Assembly: GCA_021014325.1 (NCBI GenBank)
Contig: CM037463.1
Location: 7,199,001 to 7,263,000, forward strand
Direction: 5' to 3'
DNA from: Plazaster borealis
Taxonomy: Eukaryota > Echinodermata > Asteroidea > Forcipulatida > Labidiasteridae
DNA length: 64,000 bases
Both the position numbers and the translations under genes were made by a program. The notes below the pieces were generated by a model. The model ran no database searches. It had not been told where the DNA came from and saw only the letters and a list, made by a program, of their open reading frames with translations. Shown piece after piece: positions 35,966-48,832 of this stretch. Each line of letters opens with the position of its first letter. The first letter of the stretch is position 1.

Positions 35966-37766
35966 TCAATTTCACAAAGCACTAAGATTCACCTTAGAAG
36001 ATGAGTTGTCAGTATTACCATAGTGATTTGTAGTGTGACATCACACTTAGCAATTAAGATTGATACACAGTTCAGATCAAGACCGGAGGTTGCATACTAA
36101 GAGCCAAGACTAACACTTATGGTACTCCACCATTTTGTAATTATTTTCTTTTGCTCAGCGAATTTGTTCGTGAAAAAGCAGCTCTGTGAACATGGTCCCT
36201 GCAGCTATCTAGAGTTAAAAGTGTGTCTGGCTCATCAGTTAGTTGCCATGACAATAATAATGATAATAATGTCACTGCAGATTAATGTGAATAGCCCTAT
36301 TACGTGTGTACACCAGCAGATGTTAACGAAATAAATTGGATGTAACATTAATCGAAAATTAAGCAGGGAGAAAAAATAAAATAAAACGACAGATTAGACG
36401 AATCTTATGAAATGACATTTAAAACGGCTAGGAACTTAATTGAATATCATGTAAATGTATTTGCCACATGTGTTCAGTTTGTTTACAAGTCAACCTGACA
36501 TACCTTATCGATAATTGCATGGTTATGATAATTTACTTCTCTGGTGTACATGTATACATTGCGGACAATCATAAACTGAAATTTAAGTTAATTACATGTC
36601 AGTTATTACATTAAAGGTATCATTTCAACGTACCTCCTCAAATTTGGCTCCAAGTTTCAGACATTTTTGTCAGCAATTACTCTCATTCCTGATGAATACA
36701 ATGCACTCAAACAATATTCATTCAGGAGTACATTCACTGTTTTCCTACAATGTAATTGAACATTAATAGGATAACAGCGAGGAACAGTGATAGAAAAACT
36801 TCTTAGGTAACACTCAGAGCTAAAATAGTGTATTTTAAATATTACTCATTATATTTTTCAACTTAACCTTATCGAGAATCAAATGCAAGGATACTTGGGA
36901 AAAAGGAGAAAATAGTATTTGATAAACAACCACGTCGAATCATCCCCGCCCCCCTCTTCTCCCTCTGAGGCATCTTCTTGCATCTTCTCTCGCATCTTCT
37001 CCTGCCATTAAGTTTTAAGTAAATTTGTCTTATCATTTGCAGAAAGTCACCTGCTTTCATTCTCAGCAAGAGGAACTTGATCAGATAAGCAGTGACTTTC
37101 GGCCACAGTCGAGAAGCAAATCCTGGCATGACCGATTTAACAATTCACACTGATCCTAATCAAATCAAATGGAGGATCGTTTTGGCAGTCGGTTTTCAAC
37201 TGCTGTCTCTTTCTCTCTCTCGCTGTCTGTCTGACTCTTCTCAACTGAATAGTGCTGATTGCAGACTCACTGTCAAGGTTACGTAGTGTACACATGGTAA
37301 ATTTGCTGCGTGGCTTTGTCCTTGGTGTTGGCTGAATATTGATTCTGTCTGTATGGGGAGAATTTGCGCATGTTATTGTAAACGGAGAAGATAGTTGCGC
37401 CGAGAGAAGATAAGATGCAGACGAAGCTATTTAAATTCGTCTGTTAAGATTCAGTCTGATGTTTAAAAAACATTGTCAGTATCAGTTTATTTTGGATGGG
37501 ATGGCTAATTGATTTACTGCAAGGGAGTCGAAGAGAGAGCCGGGGAAAAGGGAACAACCGATGAATAAAGAGCAGGCCTGATGTTACGTTCTTGATAGCA
37601 CCAAGGCGTTTTCACCTTTGTAAAGGGCGCCTTTATGAGGAAAATGTTAATTTCTATTGGAATGTTTCAAGGAGCATCGAGGCATTGACCAGGGGCAATG
37701 GAGGCAATTGCCAGGAAGAGAATGAAAATCTCATCTGAATTTAATCAAGACACACACTAAAAAACA

Positions 37767-38719
37767 TTAAAGGCACCTGGCAGTGGTATTTTGTCAAAAT
37801 AAAGCTTTTGTCGTTAATATATACATTGTTATGAGTGGAATGTGATTAAACAATTAACTAAGGTTTAAAAATTGTGGGTTTTTTTTAATCACAAATTTAA
37901 AAATAGGCCCCCGTTTACATGGCGCTGTTCGTGACGTCAATCGAGGCGCGGGATATTGGAAGAGAAAATGTGTAGTCTGGCCCTGTACATTACGTCTGGG
38001 TACCTGATCAGTATGATGCGTTTTCGTATTCGGACGTCTACCAATGCAATCTTAGGACAGCTGTGTACAGTCGATGTTTATACAAGGTTTTTCACCGGTC
38101 CCGAACTGTCCCATGCGCGTTTCTATGTCTTAAAAAACGGAAGATACGAGCACGGTCATAACGAGAACACGGATAATTCAAGATTTTAGCGGCCCCGATA
38201 TGACAACGGATCGGCGCGGCGCGGCATACAGCTCAAGTCGATCCGAACACCAGAAACATGTTCGCTGCAGCGCTGAAAACGATGTCGGAGCGGACCACTT
38301 TGCCCTCGTTAGCCTGACTTTCGATGCCCATAACTGCCTATATTTGGGATCTGCATGAAACAAATGCTAACTGACCCCATCTTTAGTCGTTTTGCAGCAT
38401 ACAGCAGCAATACACCTGGTCGGCATTGCCGGAAAAATGCACAAAAAATTCCTTTTTTGGGGATAACCAAACGAAACGTACAAGCTCACTGCTTGCACGT
38501 AAATGCAGGCAAGTTCGAGGGGGTTGATATTCGATCGCGGCGAAGTCTGCCTCGATTGACGTCACAAAAAGGGATGGGCGGAGTCACCCTCAAACAACTT
38601 TATCATTTTTTTTAACATATAAATCGTGACAAACAATTACTCAAAAAATTGTTTTATTGTTAATATACATATACTCTTCTATAAAAAAAAATAAAAAAAC
38701 TATTTCCAGGTGCCTTTAA
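37767..38719. repeat. 950-bp TTAAAGG-ended foldback element
   Basis: The left end TTAAAGGCACCTGG and the right end CCAGGTGCCTTTAA form a perfect 14-bp terminal inverted repeat. A second inverted pair lies inside: GTGACGTCAATCGAGGC near 37931 and GCCTCGATTGACGTCAC near 38550. The core is unusually GC- and CpG-rich for this window and has ORFs of 60-86 codons on both strands, none recognisable. It is non-autonomous. Confidence 0.7.
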
Positions 38720-39237
38720 AAAGTCAAAGTAAACAAGTTTCAGCTCTTTGGATCGCTGTGTTGTGTCTTTTGTTTGTGGCATAGGGCAGAACAAGATGCA
38801 TGTCTTAATGATCCATTACCCACATGGGCGCCATTGGTAGACACTTCCTTAATGGATCTATTCTATTGTCACTATCAATTTGCTCTCGGTCAGCTTGCGT
38901 TTAACATTAGCTACATTATAACCTCCCCAAATGCAATGCATTATTAAATATTAAGGTGATCTTGGCTTCAGCCGTGAGCCGGCTGTCACTTTTGTTACTT
39001 CTCTACAGAGTATTTTATTCCTCCTTTGGTTATACTGACGTGTACCTTTTTACATACTATTTTATTTTCTACTTCAGTCTGATTTCTGATTTGTGGGCCC
39101 TCAGAAAAATCAGCAAAATTGTTATTAAAATAGCCTGAAAAGTCTCTAGAAGCCTATACCATGTACTGTATGTCAGCCCTTGTAAAATTGTCCTACTTTT
39201 TTCACCAGGGCCAGATATTATACCTGTTATAAATTGG

Positions 39238-39455
39238 GGTTGAACAAAGAAAAATTTACTAGAGCTGTATTTAACCAACAACCTCTGGATTAACGTGCGG
39301 GCTCTCTACCAACTGAGCTATTTAGCCCTATGTTGGCGGTCTCCCTATTTAGTCAAATTTACCCGGACAGTTTCCTTATAGTCAAATTTACCCAGTCAGT
39401 TTCCTTAAATTAAATTTACCCAGTCAGTTTCCTTAGTGGTTTTTTAAACCATGTT
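39238..39455 (-). repeat. SINE family 1, minus copy with repeated head
   Basis: Reading the minus strand, three tandem variants of AAGGAAACTGACTGGGTAAATTT come first, then GGGAGACCGCCAACATAGGG, then the tRNA-like body with GTT in the anticodon position, then TTTTTCTTTGTTCAACC. This copy shows that the GTAAATTT head precedes the tRNA-like part. Confidence 0.7.
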
Positions 39456-41125
39456 TTATGGTGCTTCAATTTTCATGGTTTATAATATGTAGCTCGCCAC
39501 TACATGTAAAACTGCATGGAAAACAGCAATATGTTTTTTTCCCCCACATGTTGTTTACACAAAAAGTGCTCGTAGTTTGATATTTTCACATGCATTATGC
39601 AGGCATGGCAGTAGAAATGTCAAGCCTGTAGGCAGTCTATATCCTATTGTATGTGGAGGACTGGAGGGCACCTCTACCTGTGGGAAATTTAAACTTCTAA
39701 TGTATAGCATTTCAAGGGGCACCAAGACAATGAACAGAGGCATGGGGGCAATTGCCTCCATTCCCCCCTTGAAGTATCAGACTTGCTGTCTGAAAAGTTC
39801 ACACATTGTCACTTTTATTTTATGTCTGGTGTAATGAATACACATAGGGCAGTTTCATGTTTAGTCTGGCACTGTTTCCGATAGCAATATTCAAGTGAAG
39901 ATGCATTAAGAATGGATCACGTTTTGAATGGGAAGCGAATCATTTTATTTAGTTCGTCACAGTGTGATTTTATTTATGTTTTTTTTGTTTTGTTATAATA
40001 TAGATGAACTCAGAACAGTCTGATATTTACAAATGCCTATAATATGACCTTTTGGTTCTTCTGTAGATAAAACATGGCTAACTAAAATACAATATTGGGG
40101 AATAATCAATTGGTACCAAAAAGCACAAAAACGAGACATTTGGAGACGTCATGCTGAGGCTTTCAGTGGATCGACAATGGCTAAAAAATCAAAATACCCC
40201 CCCCCCCCCTAAAATATAAGAACGGCATATCTGGAATGGATGTGCCAATGTTTATAACCTTCACACTGGATGTTGTTATTGACATCCAGTTCCCCGATTC
40301 TGTGCTTTAACAAAAAATGTGGCCATGAAGAACTGCACCTAGTTTAAATTCTGTAATAACAAAACCTTACAAACAAAGAATTCCAGGCAGTTCTCTATTC
40401 AGTATTGCGTTGAATCACCATCTTAACATTACAACCTTGCTTTCCAATACAACCACTTACACTAATTGAGAAATCTGGTAACCTTCCTTATTGTTGTTAA
40501 TGTTTCATAATGAGTCCAATCACTCCAAACCATGTACATGCCATACCATACTAGTTACTACCTTGGAGCTGCTTCAGGGAAGCTAATTTCCTGTACATGG
40601 AAAGCAATTTTCCCTCACAGCCCTTAGTACCTTGTACTCCCCCAATAGTTTCCTGAATTGAACTTCCCTTTCCCGTTATCATGTCTTCAGACTCCTTAGT
40701 GTTCCAGTCGAGTTATTTTTTTGAATGTAGATCCGGGTCTGTCCTCCAGTCTAAAAGACAAAAGTGTTTCTTTTGTCGTCGTGCGGTAGGGCAAACCAGC
40801 ACCTTATTATTTGATGACATTCGCGGACGCGAGAAACGTGAGGAGGGTTGCGATCTGTACGCAGGGCATGGGTTGGAGTTAAAGCACAGCGACCGGGGTA
40901 TATCAATTTGTACTGGAGTGCACTATGCGTCAGGTTGCGCTAGGCAATGCACGTTCGAGCCTTTTGTGTGGAACCTGGATGCTAATCGTGTATTACCCAC
41001 CAACACCTATTATAATCATTTAGAGGATGGGATACAATAAGAGAGGCTTGGTTGGGGAGAGTGAATTGGGAAAGCAATGTGTCGATGCATCTAGTATTTG
41101 TAGCCTGCACCACTACATTGTAAAT

Positions 41126-41325
41126 TAAAGGCAGGGTATACTTTTGGTAATTGTCAAAGACTGGTATCCTCACTTGGTGTTTCCCAACATTATGCATTTA
41201 AAATCACAAAGCTGTGAAAATTTGGGCTCAATTGGTCGTCGAACTTGCAAGAAAATAATGACAGAAAAAACCCCACCATTGCTGCACAGAATTGTGTGGT
41301 TTCAGACGCCTGAGAAAGACTAATA
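41126..41325 (+). repeat. MITE family A, diverged half copy
   Basis: TTAAAGGCAGGGTATACTTT followed by TTGTCAAAGACTGG, CTCACTTGGTG, GCTCAATTGGTCGTCG and TTTCAGACGCCTGAGAAAG matches the right half of family A in reverse orientation. The other arm is missing or unrecognisable. Confidence 0.6.
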
Positions 41326-41610
41326 TTTTTTTGGTCATAAATGCTCAAATGGGAGGATGAAATATTTTTTATATAATATACACACCAACCTACGCCAGCT
41401 TTGGAGCCTGAAGTAGTGAAAACTTCAGGTGTTCAGCAGATACAAGCGTGTTTGAATTGATGCAATGACTGTACCATCAGGATATAATGCATCAAAAATG
41501 CATCAACAATTTGATTCTGGGAGCAATTGACATCTATTGCACTCTGTATAATTTTTAAGAGTGTGTGGGCTTAACAAATATGAGCTTTTGTTTCTCCTGT
41601 AGTCCAGTGC

Positions 41611-41923
41611 AGGGTTCTCCCCATGCACAAGCTAGCGTATTGGCTAAAACGCGCGATTTGCGTGCCGATACGCGCACATTTTGGCTGAAATGCAAACAAA
41701 TAATAAACAAATAATAAATAATTTTAAATATTTCTTTTATTTTTTTACAATTTCTCAAAAAACAGGAAATCATATAGAATGCTCAAGATTGCACAGTAGG
41801 GCTTTTAAAACCAAGATAAACACCAAGTAGAAAACATTCCAAAGACCTTGTTTCAATTCAGCACGCCTCGGCCAAACTTCCAAAATTTGGGTCCAGAATG
41901 CCCCAGAGTTTTGAAAAAACCTG
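41611..41923 (+). mobile_element. AGGGTTCTCCC family, right-truncated copy
   Basis: It starts AGGGTTCTCCCCATGCACAA and is colinear with 34317 as far as GTTTTGAAAAAACCTG, after which the terminal GGGGAGAACCCT is missing. Confidence 0.6.
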
Positions 41924-42574
41924 CAATTCGGCATTTACAGTTTCTTACGGAAATTTCCTTGACTAATTGTTCTGGGAGTTCATTTCATGTCAGGACAACA
42001 CAGCACTTGTATTTTTATGGTTATGTATGTAACCTGACAATGAAATGCACTACAGGGATTATACATGTACAAAGGAATAATACAAAACGAAAAAAATTAA
42101 TGAGGCTGTAAAACCTTGAGTTCACTGACATGTTTTTAGCGGCAGTGAAAGGACATGGCCTTCGTGTAATGGCAGTAGGCTTAGACTGCAAGAACTACAT
42201 TTTCATATGAAACTCTGAGGTTCCACAAAATAATGTTTGTGCACTTAATTTGTTTAGAACTACATACATGATTTGTTATAAAATAGAGGTTTGTAATAAT
42301 GTAAGAACAATTTATTATTATTGTATTATTAGTATTTTTGATGACTCATGAAAGGGATTACAAAACTAACATTGTGTAGCAAGGTTATCATACTGCAAGA
42401 ATATTTACATGTTCCGAATGAGAGTACTGAGAGTACAATGCCTTTTTTATCTATTGTGTAAAAAGACGTCGCATGTAGCATGTGATTATGTATACATGTG
42501 CATGTACGTGTACAATACATCAAGGATACAGCTGAATTGTTTTCACTATCACAAGCAAGGAATGGGCGTTTGGG

Positions 42575-42770
42575 GGATCAGGTTGGCTCAGTGAGTGGTT
42601 TCTTTCCCTGCCTTTCACCTCTGTGGACCCCAGTTCGAATCCTACACCACAGACTGGAATTCGTACATGTGGATTGGGTTTTCAGTCCCTACCTGATTGC
42701 GTGGGTTTTCCCCATTAGGGTTTCCTCCCACATCTAAAACTGAAAATGTTTTCTTGGTTTCCTATTCATC
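42575..42770 (+). repeat. SINE family 3, copy 1
   Basis: GATCAGGTTGGCTCAGTGAG carries a Box A-like TGGCTCAGTGAGTGG (42584-42598), and GTTCGAATCC at 42633-42642 is a Box B. The body continues with GGGTTTTCAGTCCCTACCTG and TTTCCTCCCACATCTAAA. Related copies lie at about 35278-35500 (+) and 56425-56548 (-). Confidence 0.6.
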
Positions 42771-42783
42771 CGGTTATTGGCAC

Positions 42784-43255
42784 TAATTGTGCTGTTGGGT
42801 GTGTAATAGATACATTATGTATGTTGGCCTATACTAAAGGCTAATTGTGCTGTTGGGTGTGTAATACATCATGTATGTAGGCCTATACTAGCCTATAGAC
42901 CCATTGCATAACGCGCAGCGTACTCACGTGCGCCTATCCTGGGTGTCATTTTGGGTGTCAAAATCGTATACAAACATGCACAAAAGAGAGTTTTGACACC
43001 CAAAATGACGCGCATTGTTCGGAGGCGCGCTCCGGGTCTATAGAAATCAATGGATCCCCCTTGCATAACGCGAAACGCTACAGATACGCTGAGGTCACGC
43101 GCACGTTTTTACGCACAGAGAACAGCTATCGTCCAATGATCTGCCTCCTTTTTGAAAGTGTGACGTCATATGCAATAGGTCTATAGGTTAATTGTGCTGT
43201 TTGGTGTGTATTATAGATACATCATGTACATGAACGTGTATGTAGGCCTATGCTG
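42784..43255 (+). repeat. Three-copy minisatellite interrupted by a MITE
   Basis: Units begin TAATTGTGCTGTTGGGTGTG and end TAGGCCTATACTA. They lie at 42784-42840, 42842-42890 and 43189-43255. The foldback element at 42892-43187 separates the second from the third. Confidence 0.65.
42892..43187. repeat. CCTATAGACC-ended foldback element
   Basis: The terminal inverted repeats CCTATAGACCCATTGCATA and CCTATAGACCTATTGCATA bound 296 bp. An inner palindrome pairs CCTGGGTGTCATTTTGGGTG with ACACCCAAAATGACG. A relative with CpG-rich ends and the same CCATTTTGGGAGTC core lies at 3907-4064. It interrupts a tandem repeat. Confidence 0.7.
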
Positions 43256-44532
43256 TAGTTCATGATACACACTATTGCACCAAAACTTGGTGCTGGCGTG
43301 TACTCAATCTGCACATTGCATATTGGTGAGCCGAAGACTTAGGAGACTGAAGACAGCACTTTTAACTACATGATGACAAATGCTGCGTCCAAAACAAGTG
43401 ACTTTGGCCAACAATGAACACTTGTGTACATTCCATTGCGATAAATCATACCGTTTGCTTTGATCATGCTCCAAAACATTTCTGCAGAAATCTTTGAAAT
43501 TAAGATTCGTTATGGTGTTTGATGTTGACAACAATGAAACTTTGTCTGGGCTCATATTTCCATAAAAATCTCCACAAGACCTTGAACAATTAATTTCTCT
43601 TCTATATTTTTCTGAGGTTCTAGAGGATTTTAGTTGAAAGGCTTTGCAGCACTTACTGGTTATTCAATCTCATAAAAAATATTCTGTACACTATATGTGT
43701 TGGGATAAAACACTAAACTGCTAGACTTGTTCAAGAGTTGGGGCCTACATCTGTAGGTTACTGGCCCAGTGTAAAAATGACTGGACTTCGGGCTGGTGGT
43801 CGAGTGGGTATTTCAAGCCTTGCTTTTTGCCCAATCCCATTTTTAGCAGCAGGTGGTATTTTTTGTAAACAAGCGATACCAATGTCATAGGTCATGTCAT
43901 CCAGTCCATCAGTTTGGGTCTCGAGTTACTTTTATGGTGTTAGATTTTGATAGAGTGATGAAGGCTTCCTATAGACGATGTGACCTGTGACATCACATGT
44001 TTACAAAAGAGCCACAGAGCCTGGACTTCCTGCAGGCACGATTTGTACACAGACTAATGAAATAAAACAAAAAATCTTATATTTTATGGAGATTGCACTG
44101 TCTAATTCCTATCAACTTTTGATATGATAAAAGGGGGCACATCTCAAAACTTGTCCAGCTTTTACTTTCATAGTTCTTGGATTTATGTGGAAATTATGAC
44201 ACAAAATGTCAACTTTCCCATAGGACCTGTGTAGTATCTTGCCTGCCAGAATACCCAAACAATGCACAAGGTCACACTTATTGTAAACAAAGTTCACATG
44301 GTCTATTCTGTGACCATAAAAGAACACCTACATACGTACTGTAGAAAATTGAAATTAAGAAAATCTTCAGTGGACCTTAGCACTTATACTTTTTACAAGA
44401 TTCGCTGAGTTTTACAGTGTATGTACTGTCTAGTGTGCACACATGTAATGCATGCATTAGCACACCATACAAGTTTACTAGAGTTTTCCTCACCACATTT
44501 AAAGAAACAAACGCAAAACAAGTATCAGCAAA

Positions 44533-44645
44533 TTATAAAAGAAATAGTTAGTAGCCTGATGTTTCGTCTCTAGCAGAGTCTTTCTTAAAAGTTTTCAAGA
44601 AAGACTCGGCTAGGGTTGAAACGTCAGGCCACTAACTTTTTGTTG
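44533..44645. repeat. GAAACGTC foldback element, second copy
   Basis: AAATAGTTAGTAGCCTGATG to GTCAGGCCACTAACTTTTT, the same arms as 29878-29990 with several substitutions. Confidence 0.65.
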
Positions 44646-45133
44646 TATTAATTATAATACCATAGGTCCTTTTGGTTGGTAAGCAGTCTGCAACAGCTAA
44701 TTCTATTTTCTAATTATCCATTTTGCAAAAATGTTTTTGGCAACACTTAGAATAGTGTATGGTTTTTTAAAAATATAGGCTAATTGTTTGCTGTTTTCAT
44801 AATAATAAAAATAGCCGTGTTAGTCTGATGAAGTAGTTGATTGCTACGAATGCTCATGCAGTTTTTTTTATATAATTAGTTATTCTATAAGTGCTACCAC
44901 TATCTTCCTTGTTATTTTCATATACAACTGCAGTATGTACACATGTAATTTACACGCTTTCCATTGAGTAAATTTCTTGACATACTAAGTGGTTATGTCT
45001 GACCCATACATGTATTGGAAGTCACCAGTGTCAGACTGTCGGGGGGGGGGGGGGGGGGATATTGTGTAAACATTGATGATGAATATTGTGAATTACATAC
45101 CAGATGTGCATTACCAATGCAGAATTATCTGCC

Positions 45134-45477
45134 TTAAAGGTATCGTACACGTTTGGTAATGACTCAAAACAAATATTAGCATAAAAACTTACTTGGTAAC
45201 AAGCAACGGAGAGCTGTTGATAGTATAAAACATTGTAGGAAACGACTCCCTCTGAAGTAACGTAGTTTTTGAGAAAGAGGTAATTTCTCACTAAAATAAT
45301 AAAAACTTCTTGCAAGAAGTTTTTATTCCTATCTGAAAGCACACAAATTTGTACAACAAGGGTGTTTCTTCTTTCATCATTTTCTTGCAGCTTCGATGAC
45401 CAATTGAGCCCAAATTTTCACAGGCTTGTTATTTTATGCATATATTGGGATACACCAAACGTGTTCAGTGCCTTTAA
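45134..45477 (+). repeat. MITE family A, copy 3
   Basis: It is colinear with the copy at 2240 but has a deletion of about 30 bp near the right end (CACCAA joins ACGTGTTCAG). It lies just right of a 19-bp G run. Confidence 0.85.
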
Positions 45478-45800
45478 AGGGAAAGTACACCCTTGGTTTT
45501 TGGAAGAGTACACCCTTGGTTTTTGGAAGAGTACATGTACATATTATTAATTAGCCTCTACTTTTTAATCAACACCACCATTCACACAACTTATGAAATT
45601 TCAAAACCACAATTCCCAGCAGTAGTTCTCTGGACGCTCATGTTGGGCGTTGTTTTGATTGAACCAGTCGAAATACACTGCAAGTAATGGCCATTGTTGG
45701 GTGTCTTCTATATGTTATTTTACTCGCCAGTAATTCAGACGGAAATATTCCTCTGGAGAATTGGTACTGGAAATATCTGGCATGAACTCTACATGAAGGA

Positions 45801-46189
45801 TTAAAGGCATCGTACACGTTTGGCAATGATCCTGATAATTAATGGCAATAAAAACTTACTTGGTAACAAGTACAGCAGCTTTGGATAGTATAATGCATTT
45901 TGAGAAACATTTCACTTTTAAATACTGTGGTTATGAAAAAATATATCACTTTTTATCCCCCAAAACATTTGAATCTGAGAAGCGTTACGCGTAACGCTAC
46001 TCAGAGTGTGTATTCCAATGCAGATTATTCTTCCTGCGTGGACATAACCGCTCCAGATTTTCAGCAATATCTCAAAAACGCTACCACCTTTTGAAATGAA
46101 ATTTTCACAGGTTAGTTTTATGGTATATATACAGCTAGGTTTGAAACAAACAGTAGGCTCCAATTACCAAACATGTACGATGCCTTTAA
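45801..46189 (+). repeat. MITE family B, copy 3
   Basis: A 389-bp copy runs from TTAAAGGCATCGTACACGTT to the inverse of TTAAAGGCATCGTACATGTT. The centre is a palindrome, AGCGTTACGCGTAACGCT (about 45980-45998), which is absent from the copy at 9265. Confidence 0.85.
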
Positions 46190-47186
46190 ACATTCAGTCT
46201 GTTGAAAATAATTATAAAAAGTATTACAAAACATATAAGTTTTGACTTCAAAAGGCAGTTGTTTGAACCAGGGATTTATTTTGTTGATGTAAATTGGAAG
46301 CCTTCATAATACTAATGATGGATTTCACTAATGGGGAGGGTGCGGGGAGGGGGGAGGGGGGATAGGAGAGGCATTTGCTCAATTGAAACTGTCATCAACT
46401 GTGGTAAGATTTAAGACCACAGATGTTGGATGAGATCAGATACATGTAAACTAATATGAAAATGTTCAGCATGTGATCAATTAATCTTTTATTTAGAAGG
46501 CAATCTTGGTGGTCATGTCTTTTAGTGTTTTTGAGGGGGAGTATGATGAGGCTTAAATTTGTGTGGTGAGAATTTACAGCTGTTTGGGAACAATGTTGCT
46601 TTTGAGATTAATTAACAATGTTGTTTTTGAGATTAATTTACTGAGGTGATGTTTTTAATAATGAAGTTACATGTGCATAAAACCATTAGATGTGTGCACT
46701 GTGTTCTTAAGGAAATGAAGTGACCAAAGGCTTAGGCCTGGTAAAAAACAAAATAAGTTTCTCTTCCAGGTTTAATTTAAAAAGGAAGGAGGATGCCCTT
46801 TTTAAATTTTTGATGTTGTTGTCCAAGATGGCATATTTTTCACCCCAAGTCAATGTCCTCTGTGGAACACGTCGCTAAATTTGATGTGAAATTTTATATT
46901 TGTATACTTTAAACAAAAATATTGAGGCAGCTATGAAAAAGGAAGGGAGCAGGGACAAGAAACAAGTTTATTTGGTATATTACATTCTAACCATGGCTGT
47001 AAGTCTATTCCTTGGTGTAATGAATAGGCAGATGTTGACTATTGTGATTAAATGAATAGTTGGATGTATTGTCAGTGATTACGTCACCCACCAATATGAC
47101 TCCACTGTGACTACTTTTACTGGCATGGAAGGTCATACCTTTTGTCATATTATTAAAGCCATGTTGATGGCTTCCCATTTATGTCT

Positions 47187-47419
47187 GGGCCCAATTTCGT
47201 AGAGCTGCTAAGCACATCAATTTGCTTAGCATGAAATTTCTTCCTTGATAAAAACAGGATTACCAACCAAATTTCCATGTGATTTTCAAGATAAGCAAAC
47301 AACAGCTGAATACCAGTAACAAGCAATATGCAACACATGGAAATTTGGTTGGTAATCCTCATGAAGAAATTTCATGCTAAGCAAATTGTTGTGCTTAGCA
47401 GCTCTATGAAGTTGGGCCC
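47187..47419. repeat. Family C foldback, long copy
   Basis: The 233-bp palindrome runs from GGGCCCAATTTCGTAGAGCT to AGCTCTATGAAGTTGGGCCC. Its arms match over most of their length, including CATGAAATTTCTTC and ACCAACCAAATTTCCATGTG-type segments. Confidence 0.8.
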
Positions 47420-48444
47420 TGATCTTCAAAGTAGCAAAAATATTAAAAAACGGGGATGTTAAAAAAAAAAACCACAATGAACAAAATAAAGAGAGCTGCA
47501 GAATGCAAATGCTCTTTACTTGTAGACAGTCAAGGCAACATCTTAAAGGCAGAGAAGCAATTTATTAAGACATGAAATTTTAAACAGGTGCCAGCAAATT
47601 CACCTCTGAACATTTCATTGCAACAGTTGTTCATTTTTAATAAATGGTAAGACCTTGTGGAGGGTCAATGCCCTGGTCTGGTATTGGTTGCTCAATGATG
47701 ATGATACAGACTATGGGTAACCTTTGTTTACAAATAGAGTGACCTTGTACATTCTAGGGCCCTTATGGCAGGCAAGGTACTACACTGGTCATATGAACAA
47801 TTTTACATAGTGTATTGTGTCATATTTTCCACATCTTGTGTCATAATTTCCACATAAATTTAAGAGTTATAAAAGTATTAGCACAAGTTTTGAGATGTGC
47901 CCCCTTTCCTCATATCAAAAGTTGATGAAAATCACATACATGTTATGCAATCTCTATAAAATATAAGATTTGATGTTTTCTTCCATTGAGCTGTGTTCAA
48001 ATCGTGCCTGCATGAAGCCCAGGCACTGTGGCTGTGATGTCACAGATTTAAATGGTTTGAATATTTTTTCTTGTCTTGAAAAATGAAACGCAGGGGACTT
48101 CAAACTTTTCAACATGATTAATTGTACACAGAATCAAAACTCCTTAATATTTTAGCGAGAAAAAAAACACTTCAACCAAGACCTTTCCGAAGATTGTTCT
48201 CACCTGCCAGTCCAACCAATCAGAGTTCTGGGATACAGAAACTTGGTTGCTCAGAGATGAGAAATTCTAGACTTTTTACAGGGCTCAAAATTTACACTGG
48301 ACTGCAGGCCCGAGGCCAGTAATATCAGCGTCAGGCAAGTAAACTCATGTTTGGACAAATCTGGCTACCATAAGACAAACGAGATCTTCTCTTTTCATAT
48401 AGGCCTAAAAACAGTTTATTTGCTAAAAATGTATTGTCATTTTT

Positions 48445-48540
48445 ATTCTGGTCTTTTCATGTATTTTCCTGTCTTGATTCTGGTCTTTTCGTGTATTTTC
48501 CTGTCTTGATTCTGGTCTTTTCGTGTATTTTCCCATTTTG
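48445..48540 (+). repeat. 32-bp tandem repeat, three units
   Basis: Units at 48445, 48477 and 48509 begin ATTCTGGTCTTTTC(A/G)TGTAT. The array lies inside a repeat related to the 59127 element. Confidence 0.85.
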
Positions 48541-48832
48541 ATTAGGTTTTGTGGACAAAACTGGGTCCAGTAAACATTCCGAGCTACAAGCCCTGTGGTC
48601 TCGTGGATTCCCCTCACCCCACCCCCATTTTTTTTTTTTTTTTAAACAATTTTCTATAAAGTAATCAGGTTCTCTTTGATCGACTTCTCTCGTGCTGACG
48701 ATTAACTGTTCCTAAAGGTCCTTGTGATATCTATCATAATTCTAGGGGTTACCAAAAGGAGAAAATGCCATCATTTCACCAACCCTACCTAAATTTTTCA
48801 ATCCTAATTTCAGGCCTTTTTTTGTCAGCAAT

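Noticed and set aside
44820..44866. Hammerhead at CTGATGA ... CTACGAAT
   Set aside because: CTGATGA and a GTAG/CTAC stem are present, but GAAA is replaced by GAAT and no stem I partner is visible; kept out for lack of a full core.
45040..45058. G-quadruplex or regulatory G run
   Set aside because: A plain homopolymer next to a MITE; such runs (also C at 51014-51031) are easily insertion artefacts or assembly noise.
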